A stretch of DNA of 64,000 bases, taken from contig MNCI01019108.1 of the NCBI GenBank assembly GCA_015680685.1, forward strand, positions 783,629 through 847,628, given 5' to 3'. The stretch is from Gnetum montanum. Its lineage: Eukaryota > Streptophyta > Gnetopsida > Gnetales > Gnetaceae. Below the pieces are notes generated by a model. It did no database searches. It saw only the letters and a list, made by a program, of their open reading frames with translations, and was not told where the DNA came from. Below, in pieces: positions 1 to 10,051 of the stretch (positions are counted from its first letter, which is position 1; each line of letters begins with the position of its first letter). Made by a program: the position numbers and the translations under genes.

Positions 1-1
1 A

Positions 2-208
2 TGGCAGGGCCTTGTTTTACGGTGGCAGGCAGGAAGTAAATTATGGGATCATGTTCCGAATAACACCATTGATTCCAAAGTTGTTTACCCTACCTTTCGA
101 TTTTCTTCAAATCAGGATGTCTTGTGTGAAGATAATTTATTCCATCCATTATCCTACGAAGGCACCGTTGATTTGGATAAAATAGATGATCCTATTGATG
201 CAAAGTAA
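2..208 (+). other. Open frame at window edge, unassigned
   Basis: Frame 2 is open from the window edge to a TAA at 206-208 (about 68 codons), with ordinary-looking composition (it reads ...SKLWDHVPNN... and ...LDKIDDPIDAK at the end). I do not recognise the family and there is no visible start, so it could be a last exon entering from the left or chance. The GC- and CpG-rich stretch just to the right hints at former genic DNA. Confidence 0.2.
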
Positions 209-239
209 TATGGGAGAATTNTGCTTGCACTGGTGCTCG

Positions 240-396
240 CAGCGCAACGACTCGCGCGCAAGATGGTGCTCAGACTGGTGCAAACAAACACGGCAACGGC
301 ATAGACCAGAACAACTCCCGTAGCGGCGCTCACGGTCGTTGCAGTGATGGCGGCGGCAGCAAGATGATCTTCACCGTAGGTGCCCATCAACAAGGG
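240..396 (-). other. CpG-rich short ORF with one hydrophobic segment, unassigned
   Basis: On the minus strand a frame starting MGTYGEDH runs into an alanine/valine-rich hydrophobic stretch of about 25 residues, which would suit one membrane helix, followed by a Ser/Arg/Cys-rich part. The DNA is unusually rich in CG dinucleotides compared with the rest of the window, which is depleted of them. That suggests young or unmethylated genic DNA. One ambiguous base lies at 222. No family recognised; it may be a first exon or chance. Confidence 0.2.
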
Positions 397-486
397 TTTT
401 AAGGGTTTGCAAGCAGTGGATTTGCATTTCCCTGTAACTTTTATTGCATTAAACAAGGTTGCAGAGAGGGTTTCAAAAAATTTCGG

Positions 487-915
487 CTAAAATATTCGAA
501 GAGAGGAAGCCATCATATCCAGCTTCTCCGCAGGCAATTTCAAAATGTTTCCTTCCACCCTCAGCTCTGAGGAATATATGTCCACAGGAACAGAAATGCA
601 ATTCAAACCACGGTTATTCTTCCCAGATAATTTTGAATGATGGTCCAAGTAAATCACAATTACTGTAATGTCATCATGGAAATGGCGTCGAATGCCTTTC
701 TCAATATCTCTAAGGTCTGAATATCTCATTTCCCACTTTCTTGCTACACATTCGAGAGCAGCTCTAACCAACCTTTTTGCAATACCCGTTCATGGATTAT
801 TGTGCACAATGTCAACTACCTGATCATCTGAAAGTTGCTCCCATAAGCCATCCGGTGCGAATATAAGAAATCTGTCCTAAGGTCTAAGCTCCCTCACATG
901 TATAGATGGTTCCTG
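487..915 (-). pseudogene. Protein phosphatase 2C (clade D-like) C-terminal pseudogene
   Basis: The minus strand encodes the C-terminal third of a plant PP2C Ser/Thr phosphatase. It reads FLIFAPDGLWEQLSDDQVV, then KREMRYSDL-like sequence (here [10 protein letters not shown]), then [18 protein letters not shown], and a tail ending LRIF before a TAG at 487-489. The DG and DD residues that bind metal in this family are present. Two in-frame stops break it, one after RELRP (about 877) and one after HNNP (about 791). Both fit C-to-T changes (CAG or CAA to TAG, CGA to TGA). The N-terminal two thirds are absent, and homology fades above about 915. Clade D assignment rests on the [12 protein letters not shown] tail. 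It is a fragment, so no function is expected. Confidence 0.8.
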
Positions 916-1369
916 TGATTCCGAGAAAACCAGGTTCCTCCTATCGGTGTCCCCTCAGTGCCATGGCCCCTAATTTCCTTGATTTTGCGTGCTTTTGTGC
1001 TCTAGTTTATTGTATAGCATACTCCCATGGATAGGCCTTTTTTAAATGATAATTTAAGGTTTCGTTTTTGTCCGAATGCCAACAAGGAATGAAATCCCAT
1101 GGAATGGTAAGATTTTTGCATATGGACAACATGGTCCTTGGAAGGAGGCTCTACAACCTTTGTGGATTGGTTGGTTCAAGGATGCAAGATTTTGGGACAT
1201 TCAACCATGCCTTTGTGGATGTGAACCAATTAGCAAAAGCTTGTCTTAATCAACATGGTAGACTTCAAGATGAAGAAACAAAATCTCAACAATCTCTTTT
1301 AAATTTTTCAAAAATCACCATAACCTTATAAAGCCTGCTCCATTAAATGGCCAAAATGTGCCAACAGCT
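916..1369. other. Unassigned spacer with a short ORF
   Basis: Between the PP2C fragment and the truncated LTR I recognise nothing. An 87-codon frame (1068-1331, plus) has no family resemblance that I can see. The right edge at about 1370 is where similarity to the E1 3' LTR begins abruptly, so it is a deletion or recombination breakpoint. Confidence 0.3.
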
Positions 1370-1738
1370 TAGTTGCCCAGTAGTGGATATGTGGGTTCAA
1401 GATGTGTACAAAAAGTGGGATCGAATGATTATGTTAGGATTAGTTAAATGCTAATTAATTAGTTAATTTAAATTAGTCAATCCAATTACTTTTATCTACA
1501 TTTTGAGCACCAAACTATAAAACACAAAATGATAAAAATCAGATGCCTCAGTTACACTTAATCATACCAACAAACATCACAAGTGTAATTGGGAAGACAA
1601 TGATTGACCTTAGGACTAGATTCGCTTCCTAAAATACTAGTGCATCGAAAATGATAAATTCCATGGAATTCAACTAGATCATGCATGAACACTTTATGAT
1701 TCATATGGTTGGGCATACGGGTACCTCGCTACCCATCA
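1370..1738 (+). repeat. E1 5' LTR, 3' portion only
   Basis: This aligns closely with 13709-14076 of the 3' LTR (for example both carry AGTTAATTTAAATTAGTCAA and end in CATCA). The first ~550 bp, including the U3 promoter, is missing. The terminal CA at 1737-1738 is followed by one T and then the primer site. Confidence 0.85.
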
Positions 1739-1739
1739 T

Positions 1740-1758
1740 TGGCACCATTATTGGGGAC
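1740..1758 (+). other. Primer binding site, tRNA-Asp type, decayed
   Basis: TGGCACCATTATTGGGGAC begins one base after the LTR. Compared with the tRNA-Asp complement TGGCGCCGTTGCCGGGGAC it differs at five positions, all C-to-T or G-to-A. A tRNA-Asp primer is typical of Athila-lineage elements. Confidence 0.8.
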
Positions 1759-1893
1759 TTTGTTTGTGGAACATGCACTATTTAGGTTTAAGTGAATACC
1801 ATTAATATCATTGTATGAACCTAAAGGTCAATATTAGTCCCACTATACATAGAGTTATAAAAGCACATTGATAATTTTATTTTGTTTTGCAAA

Positions 1894-4330
1894 ATGTCTT
1901 CTTCTTCTTGTAAGCACGGATATACCAAACCACTAGTCCCACAAGAGTGCAAGGTGGTATATACTCATCCAAATGAGTTTGTGCCAAACTTCACCTTCAT
2001 CCTACATCAGGACGAACAACTATGATGGCGTGATATGGAGGCCAATGTTGTCTTGCCCCCTGATCGATCTGTGCCTAGGATGCTATTCAAAACACTTAAG
2101 AAGTTGGGCATATTAGATCTTCATGAAGAATATGTTGTGGATGGATATAACACTTAAAACTACTATTCCATTGAAGCACAATGAAAACATGAAAAACATC
2201 AGAAGAAACTCCATGAAGCTACAAAGGGAAAACATTACACCAATCCCTTATTCCTACTAAATCAAGATGACACTGAAGATCCTCCTATTGAAGGTTCTCA
2301 ACATGAAGATTCTCCACCCCTTGATACTAGTGACAAGGGTGTGAACTTGAACCTGTGATCCACTATGCATAAACTAGGTTTAAGAAAAAGTGGTAGCCAA
2401 GGTAGGAACTCAGTTAAGCATCACAATAGTAAGGGATCTAAGGAAGGTGATCATAATAAGAGTAAGAGTGATGGCAGACACCACAATGGTGATGGCAATC
2501 CACCCTCCTCTTCATCCTCTTCATCTAACGATTCTCATAGAAGCCACCATTGAAATAATCATGATGAAGGCAATCAATGAGACAATAATGACCATGAAAG
2601 CCACAAAAATCAAAGGGGTGGCCAAAACCATCATCAGTGTTATTGATGCAGTGATGATGATGAACCTCTATTAGCAACTCAAAGTATGCTCAACATTATG
2701 GAGGCAGTGAAAATCCCAACCAGGCATATGAAGGATAGTTGAATTAAGCACCTAGACATGAATAATATCCCAAGATTTGAGGGGGATACAACTTTGATCC
2801 GCACACACATCTATAATATTTTCATGATGCCTACACCTTACAAAACATAGAAAATGAATGGAAAAACTCAAGCTTTTCCCAAGGACACTCATTAAGGAAG
2901 CTAAAAGTTGGTATTGGTGTTTGGAACCAAAATTTATCTATCGATGGAGTACCATGTTAGAGTTGTTCAATGACAAATACTAGATGTAATCTAGAGTGTC
3001 TAATCTAAGAAGGCAAATCCAAGGCTAGAAACAGGGAACACATGAACCCTTGGATGCCACCATGGGCTGATATTATTTACTCTTACACTGATGCCTTGGC
3101 CATGGTTATTCTTAGAGGAAACAAATTTGCCACATCATAGATGGGCTTAGAGTAAAAACAAGAAGAACCCTTGGGATGTATGCCCAAGCATGATTTTCTA
3201 AACTGAGAGCTCATCAAATCTAAATGCTAATTAAGTAGGTAGCAAAAGAAGAAGGTGAGCTATGAAAAAAGGAAAGTGTTAAAGAGTATAATATGGATCC
3301 TTCCATCAGAAAATGAGAGCTTTAATTTTGTGACAAGGAGGAATCACCACTTGATGAAGTGGTGAATAGGAAAACCTTGCCCATCCAAGAATGTATTTCT
3401 GATATTCTGACCAAGGTTGACAAATTATGGAACCTTTTGGATGAAAATTTTCAAACTACTATGAAGATTACTAAAGAATCCAAATAGCAAAGTAGTGATC
3501 GTAATCGCAGGAGGCGAAAAGAATTTGAATGTGCCTACCAAAGAGATAAGGGCAAAGTTGTTGTAGTAGAAGAAGTTGTGGAGTCTGACTTTCATGATGA
3601 AAATGAATGTGACATCTATCAATATAAACATCCAAAAGTATGTTGCCCTGTGGTGTCACACTTACAAGAGTTTGGAGTGTACGTATTGAGTCCTTGCCTA
3701 TCACATAGGCAAGCTCCAAGATGATTACCTTACCCTCAAGGCAATCCACGGTAGTTTCACCAATAGCAACAAGCTTACTACCCAAGTGGAACTCCTCCAC
3801 AACCTTCTAAATAATACCAATATTGGTACCAAACACAATTGTGGAGAATGCCACCACCAAGGCAGTAGTATCCATATAGGCAAATAGATCCATATGGGTA
3901 CTATGTTCATCAGACCATCTCCCCTAGAAGTTCTGCAAGTCATACATCATTCCAACATCACTCTTATCCTCCAGAGCACCACTAAACACATTCACCATCT
4001 ACTAAGTGGAAAACCCATATCCATATCCATATCATCTTCTACATCCCTCTATACATACACCTCCGCCTTCAACCCAATTACCTCTTGCTCCATCCATGCA
4101 GGGTGAGATTCCTCCATAGTTGCAACAATGAAATGCTACAAGGGCTATACACTTACAACTAGCTTTTTAGCCAAGTGGTCCAGACAATCGATCTAGGAAA
4201 AGACCTTTCTTTTGACCCAACAATCCTCTTCAGCCCTCAAAATCTAGCCTAGTTGATCACCATGCATCTCCAACACCCTCATCCTCTGCATCAAACATCT
4301 TTGAGTGCCCTTCAAACCATGTGTTACCTT
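1894..4330 (+). pseudogene. E1 gag pseudogene
   Basis: The frame opens with ATG at 1894 (MSSSSCKH...), the same start as the E2 gag on the other strand (MSSSSNKS at 38796). Shared landmarks include a VVYTHPNEF motif near residue 24, PPDR, and a low-complexity His/Ser/Asp segment (2365-2553) matching the E2 HHHGNGSPSSS region. Many in-frame stops and some frame changes mean that only short pieces remain open. Gag would form the virus-like particle in the cytoplasm. Boundaries at the 3' side are approximate. Confidence 0.7.
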
Positions 4331-4455
4331 AGATCCATACTATAATGCTAACTCATGCTATTTATGATTGGATCAAGGCTGGCAATCTTCCTACGAAAAG
4401 ATCTAATTTGGGAAGTCCACTCATTTATCTACAAATCGTTGGATAGGAGCCATGT

Positions 4456-4884
4456 AAGGCTCTTCTTAACTTTGGTTCCAAAGTTAATCTCATCTCCCAT
4501 GACATGTACAAGGCCTAGAACCTACCACCTCTTAAGAAGAGTAATATGTATCTAGAATTAGCAGATCAATTAATTACTGTCCCTTCGGTATTAGTAGAGT
4601 ACATTGTAACCACAATTTGTGGGTGGTCCTATCGTACCGATTTCCTAGTGATCAAAGTAGACAATTGCAAAAGTGACTTCTCCATCATTATGGAAAGAGC
4701 TTGGTTAAGCACGGTTGATGCAATAATGGGTATTAGGAACCTATCTTTAGAAATATCTAAGGAAAATGAACTAGGAAAGATTGAGAAGAAGCATATTCCA
4801 TGCATCACGTACAGTGATAATGGGTGCAATTGTGTGAGAAATATTTGGTCCATCAAGAGCACATACATTAAGGCATGTAATTAG
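4456..4884 (+). pseudogene. E1 aspartic protease pseudogene
   Basis: The frame reads KALLNFGSKVNLIS, corresponding to the retropepsin active-site region (normally D-S/T-G; here N-F-G). It then runs through a long open stretch (4546-4884) containing SDFSIIMERAWLSTVDAI, the counterpart of the PIILGRPFL flap-end region. A tail IEKKHIPCITYSD is nearly identical to E2. The catalytic Asp is replaced by Asn, and one stop lies near 4519. It processed the Gag-Pol polyprotein when alive. Confidence 0.75.
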
Positions 4885-5282
4885 TGTGTGCAAGAGATCA
4901 ATATTCAAAGGTGTCTATACACAGCAGCCACAAAAAAAGAGGGCACCTAATGGCTAATTGCTAACTCAAATAGTAGCACATTATGCATGGGACCAACTAA
5001 GAGCCTAACTTGTGCATATGTTGAAGGCATGGATAAAATTGAACAAGTTAATTTCCAACTCTTTGATGAAGATGGTGATACATGTTGGGGAGACTAAAAA
5101 TCCCTAAAAGCTTTACCAATCGGTATGGAGTATATATTTTTAAAGAATGGTAAATCAGTTATAATTAATGCTAAACTTGCTTCTAAATAAAAAAAAGTTG
5201 TTGAATGTAGTGAATAAGTGGTCAATAGCCTTTGCTTGGTCATATCTAAAGTTAACAGGAATTCATCTAAGGATATGTCAGC

Positions 5283-6594
5283 ATCGCATCTACACTGACC
5301 TGGCCATGAAGCCTAGAAGGTAGCTACAGAGGCAGATGAACCCCAAATTAAAACAAATCATCAAGGAAGAAATAGAACAACTCATTAAGGCAAGGTTCAT
5401 CTATCCAATTGTGGATAGTGAGTGGGTTAGCCCACTCATAATTGTACTAAACAAGGGTGGAAAATGATGGGTTTGCATCGACTTCAGGCTATTGAATATG
5501 GTAACATTTAAAGATCACTTTTGTTTGCCATTTGTAGATCAAGTGTTAGACACCATATCTGGGCATTGTTATTATAGTTTCTTGGATGATTATAGTGGCT
5601 ATAACCAAATCCAAATTGCACTAGAAGATTAGGCCAAGACAACATTCATGAGTCCCTAGGGGACTTTAGCATATTGTAAGATGCCATTCAGTCTATACAA
5701 TTCCCCTATAACATTTCAACACTTGGTCCTTATTATCTTCCAATAGTAGATCAATAGTGGTGTTGAAGTCTTCATGGATGACTTCTCCACCTATGGAGCT
5801 ACATTCAAGCAAGCCTTGGACCACCTAGAGCAAGTATTGAAGAGATGTGTTGAGACAAACCTATAGTTCAACTAGCAAAAGAGCCATCTTATGGTACAAG
5901 AAGGCATTGTGTTAGGGCACCGAATTTCAAAAAAAGGGATTGAGGTAGACCTAGAAAAATAAGGGTCATCCAAGGAAGAACACACTAACTAGAGATCATT
6001 AAAGATGTTTGGTCGTTCCTTGGACACACTAGCTACTATCGGCGATTCATAGAGAATTTCTATAAGATTATAAAGTTGTTGGTAGAGCTTACAAAGAAAT
6101 ATGCACCTTTCATTTGGACTAAGGAATGTGAACATGTATTCCAAAAATTAAAGGAGAAACTCGTAGAAACACTAATCCTCTAAGCACCAGATTGGTCCAA
6201 ACACTTTCATACCATGACAAATGCATCTAACTATGCCTTGGGAGTAGTGCTCATGCAGATGGATGATAAGAAACATCCATACTATATCCATTACATGAGT
6301 TGAAGCATTGTGGGAGCACAGTTAAATTATAACACCATGAAGAAAGAACTAATGGTAGTGGTGTATGCTTTGAAAAATTTTAGGCACTATGTGCTTGGTT
6401 ACAAAGTATTTGTGCATACAGACCACAATGCAATTCACTTTCTCATGAATAAGCCAATGATGAGCCCTTGTGTCATACAGTGCCTTGTGATCTTGCAAGA
6501 ATTTGATCTTACTATGGTAGATCGAAAAGGGACCAAAAATGTGGTTGCTGACCACCTCTCTCGCTTAAGATGGGATAATAAAGAGGAGGAGAGC
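5283..6594 (+). pseudogene. E1 reverse transcriptase-RNase H pseudogene
   Basis: RT motifs in order: HRIYTDL, a block around IKARFIYPI, WVCIDFRLLN, a YSFLDDYSGYNQI block (motif A), MPFSLYNSP (motif B) and EVFMDDFSTYG (motif C, the YMDD equivalent). LKRC and EGIVLGHRIS follow. RNase H follows from about 6190: NASNYALGVVL, then an open stretch (6310-6858) with KELMVVVYALKNFRHYVLG, VHTDHNAIHFLM and NVVADHLSRL. The wording is that of the Athila lineage. At least six stops interrupt the RT part, while the RNase H part is the longest open run in the element. Confidence 0.9.
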
Positions 6595-7975
6595 CTGCTC
6601 TCTAATCAATTTCCAGATGAAATCCTCTTTATAGGAGCAATAAGTGAACAAACACTTGCAAAAGAAACATGGTATAATGGCATTTTCACCCATCTTCCCA
6701 CTCAAGAGATGCCACAAGACTTGGATTTTAGGAAGAAGCAACAATTTCTTCATCAGGTCAAATACTTCATGGAAATCAATGGACACCTTTACAAGGTGTG
6801 CACCGATGGCTTGATTCGTTGGTGTGTCCCTGACAAAGATCAACTGCACATTTTCTAGGATGCTCACAAAGGGCCTTATGGAGGCCACTATGTAGGGAGA
6901 TGCATGGCCATAAAAATATTGATGGTAGGATACTATTGGCCTACAATCTTTAGGGATGCCCACCAATTCGTCAATTCTTGTGAACGTTGTCAATGAGATG
7001 TGGGGATGACTGCTCACATGGAAGGCCCTTAACAATGGATTCAACCATTGGAACCTTTTGACATATGGGGCATTGATTGCATGGGTCCCATCACACCCAT
7101 ATCCAATGGGAAGGAATATATTATAGCAGCAATTGACTACTACACAAAATGGGTAGAAGTGGTAGCCGTTACTGATTGTACATCATCCACTGCTACCAAA
7201 TTTATACAACAAAATATCATGAATAGGTTTGGGATGGCATGTTTACTAATTTTTGATAACGAAATTCATTTCACAGGTACCACCTTTAGAAAGTTAATGC
7301 AATACTTATGGGTAGAACATAAATTAACAACACCTTACCATCCCAGGCCAACGGTCAAGTAGAGGTAACCAACCGAGAGACCATAAAAATACTAACATGG
7401 ACCATTAACAAATATAGGAAGGATTAGAGTACAAAACTTAACGATGATCTCTGGGCTTATCGTTCAACTTGGAAACTTCCTATTGGCTATTTTCCCTACA
7501 AGTTAGTGTATGGGAAACTTCCAGTGATTCCGATTCAATTCGAGCTTCATACACTCTCAATAGCTAGTGATCTAAATCTTGACCTAAGTCTAGCATAGAA
7601 AGAAAGATTAATCAACCTAAACATGTTAGATGAAAATTGATTAGTGGCCCTATCCTTGAATGAGGTGAACAAGGCATTTAGTAAGTAAAGTCATGACCTT
7701 AGAATTAGGAAAGTAAAACTTCAACTAGAAGATAAGGTTCTTTACTGGACCCCACACATGTACCCCAGAAGAAAAAATTCCAAACATTGTGAGAGGGACC
7801 TTATGTAATTGATTAAACCTTTCCCTTTGGGGCCATGTTGATCTACAAGCCTAAGTGCCCATATAAAAAGTAGTTGGTTAACATCTAACAAGTAAAGCCT
7901 TTCCTTGGACCAAGATAGGCCAATGTAACTACTGCCTCAATGGATGGACAACCATATTTTATTTTTTAGATCTCC
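6595..7975 (+). pseudogene. E1 integrase pseudogene
   Basis: The N-terminal zinc-binding segment reads HKGPYGGHYVGR and later SCERCQ (H-H-C-C). The catalytic core shows the first Asp in WGIDCMGP, the second in FDNEIHFTG, and the Glu in WVEHKLTTPYHP. The C-terminal part carries LHTLSIASDLNLDL and EDKVLYWTPHMYPRRKN, matching E3. Stops are frequent after 7362. Integrase inserts the cDNA into the host chromosome; this copy cannot be made intact. Confidence 0.85.
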
Positions 7976-7988
7976 TTTTTCCAACTCG

Positions 7989-8003
7989 ATTGTGGGGGAG
8001 ATA
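7989..8003 (+). other. Polypurine-like tract at the end of pol
   Basis: GATTGTGGGGGAGAT resembles the true polypurine tract next to the 3' LTR (TTGTGGGGGTA at 13143). The same position in E2 (35697) and E3 (51085) also has a G-run in GTCATGGGG context, so this second tract is a conserved trait of the family rather than chance. Confidence 0.6.
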
Positions 8004-9503
8004 GCCATTTGTGCTGACAATCCATTTGGCTTCTAGGTTTTTCTACCTTTTCTTTTCACGTTTTTTATTTTTACAAATTATTTATTTTAGAAATTCTTGA
8101 TTTTTCTAATTTTTCTAATTTTACATCATCTTTAGTATGTTTGAACCTTCTTGACTATTGTACACTTTCTTATATATTTTACTTTGTTTTTTGTTTATTC
8201 AAATATGATATTTTCTCATTTTTGCTAATAAAGAGTGCTTTATTATCATAGGACACTGTGTTGCTGATGTTGTTTACTAATGATGGTTTATGCTTAATGT
8301 GTGATTGTTGATGTCTAGTTTTTATTTTTGAATTTTGATGTCTGATGGCTTTGGCATGGTTTATTTCTCATGGAATAGGTAGTGAGTCCATGTCATCCTT
8401 CCATCCAATGAACTCTATGATTTTCCTTATTCTGGGAATTTGAGATCCCTTCCATTAAAGAAACTTTTAATCAATTGGTGACCTTGGTAGTTCTAGAATT
8501 AGGAAGAATATAGAGGTTTATAAAGGGTGTGACTTCAAGGGGACTCAATACTCTTTGTACTCTTCTACTTGCTTGCATACTTAAGTTTGTTTCATGGACT
8601 TCTCACTATTCCATACCAACCACAAACAGGAAGTCAAATAACATCGTCACATGGTGTGGTTCCCATAAAAAAAGCAAGATGATGGGAATTCAAAGCACAC
8701 CCCTTAGACAAATAAATGGGCTACACACATAAGTTATGAGACTTGAACGGCATGCACCTATGCCTAAAAGTCCCCTCTAACTAATGCCCTCTCTCTCACT
8801 TCCTACTTCTCTTTTCCTCTCTTTGTGGAATAGTGGTTGTTTTAAGGAAGCACTCTTGTGTCTTGAGTGAGTGGATCGATCATAGATTGACGATGCGAAG
8901 TCACTGAAAGTGGCTGGGCTTGGTCTGCACTAAGGATGGATCTTCTTCTATCATTTTAACCACAGATTCCACAAGGGACTTCTTATGATCTCAATTCAGA
9001 ACTCCATTCCACCTTCTCTATCATCCATCCATGCTACCATAACTCACGTCATTGCTGAACTCTATGTTATGCTCTATGTCTTGGTCTGATGTATTGGGAT
9101 TCTTGAGTAGATTCTTTCTGGTTGGTCCTTAACTTTTCATGCCCATTAATTAACTATGGGGCTCATAGACTCTTCAATTGAGGTTATGCAAGGGCAAAAA
9201 GGGCATGAGCCTACCATGGGGAGGACCCACTTGCATAGCTCTTGGCTTGATTAGTTAAGGTTCCTTACCTTTGACATCGCTACAATCCTATCTTTTGCAT
9301 ATTTCATTGAAGTATTCTACTCAATGCTCCTTAATCTTTCATTTCATTCATCCACTAAATCAATTTTTTTCCATTTTTCCAAATTTATGAGCTTCAACAC
9401 CCTCTTTGCATGTTTTCATATTGTTCTTGGTTTTTTAAGCTTTCATTTGACCCCAATATCATCCAAAAATTTCTTGTATTTTGAAAGTTTGACCAAAGCC
9501 AAT
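8004..9503. other. E1 non-coding spacer between pol and internal promoter
   Basis: About 1.5 kb of AT-rich sequence with no plausible coding frame. Parts match the E2 and E3 spacers in the reverse orientation: the AAGTCACTGAAAGTGG patch near 8900 corresponds to AGTGACTTCGCATT near 34816 and AGTGACTTCACATT near 50240. It is therefore ancestral element sequence, not a later insertion. Confidence 0.6.
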
Positions 9504-9610
9504 GAAAGTTAATGATGATCAATAACTACATTAATGAGGCCTCATCAATGTAGTTGATTGCATCGACAAGGCCGCATCGATGCAGTGCATGTATGCTATA
9601 TATACTGCCT
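9504..9610 (+). promoter_or_regulatory. Internal U3-like promoter upstream of ORF2 (E1)
   Basis: The segment starts TGATGATC like an LTR end. It carries ATGAGGCCTCATCA (9534-9547) and two GCATCGA/GCATCGATGCA blocks (9560-9584), then a TATA-like CTATATATAC (about 9597-9605). The 3' LTR has the same order: TGATG, ACGAGGCCTCATTG, AGGCCTCATCAACGAGGCC, ATCGATGCAT, then TATAAATA. I infer a duplicated U3 promoter that could drive ORF2 separately from gag-pol. E3 has its counterpart at 49550-49670. Confidence 0.55.
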
Positions 9611-10020
9611 AGCACTTAGGAATTTTTTGTCATTTGCTCATAACACATAAGGAGTTTTTGTAATTTTTTAAAGCCCAAAAGCTTCTAGAGCTCATAACTT
9701 CCTAATAGTTTATCCAAATCACTTCGTTTTTTAACCCTGCACTTACTAAAGGTACGATCTTTATCATGGGGTCTGCAAAGCTTAAGGTTTCCAATGAAAA
9801 TTTTTCTAACTCCCCAAAGGGTTAATAACCTTAATAACATAGAAACATCAATTTTTTCAAAGATTAACCCTTCCAAAAATCTCTAAGATGGTTTATTAAT
9901 GATAATGGATAAATAAAATGACAATTAGATTAATTAAATCAACCATAATCACAAATTAGATCAAGTGTAACTATCCTTGAGAGATAAAGATATCTCAATT
10001 GCTTTAACATTACACAATGA

Positions 10021-10051
10021 TTGCTAATCCATGGTCTCATTGTGATTATAG
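10021..10051 (+). promoter_or_regulatory. Probable 3' splice site before ORF2 (E1)
   Basis: A branch-point-like CTAATCC, a T-rich tract and TATAG come immediately before ATGGCACC at 10052. The E3 copy keeps the same layout (CTAATCC, T-rich tract, GCAG, then ATGACACC). This suggests ORF2 is, or was, made from a spliced transcript, as env-type ORFs are. It is inferred from two decayed copies. Confidence 0.45.

Noticed and set aside
6565-7044. 159-codon minus-strand ORF
   Set aside because: It is antisense to the E1 RNase H-integrase coding sequence, which is clearly recognisable on the plus strand.
9324-9512. Phe/Ser-rich ORF before the internal promoter
   Set aside because: Chance translation of T-rich spacer; not conserved in E3.
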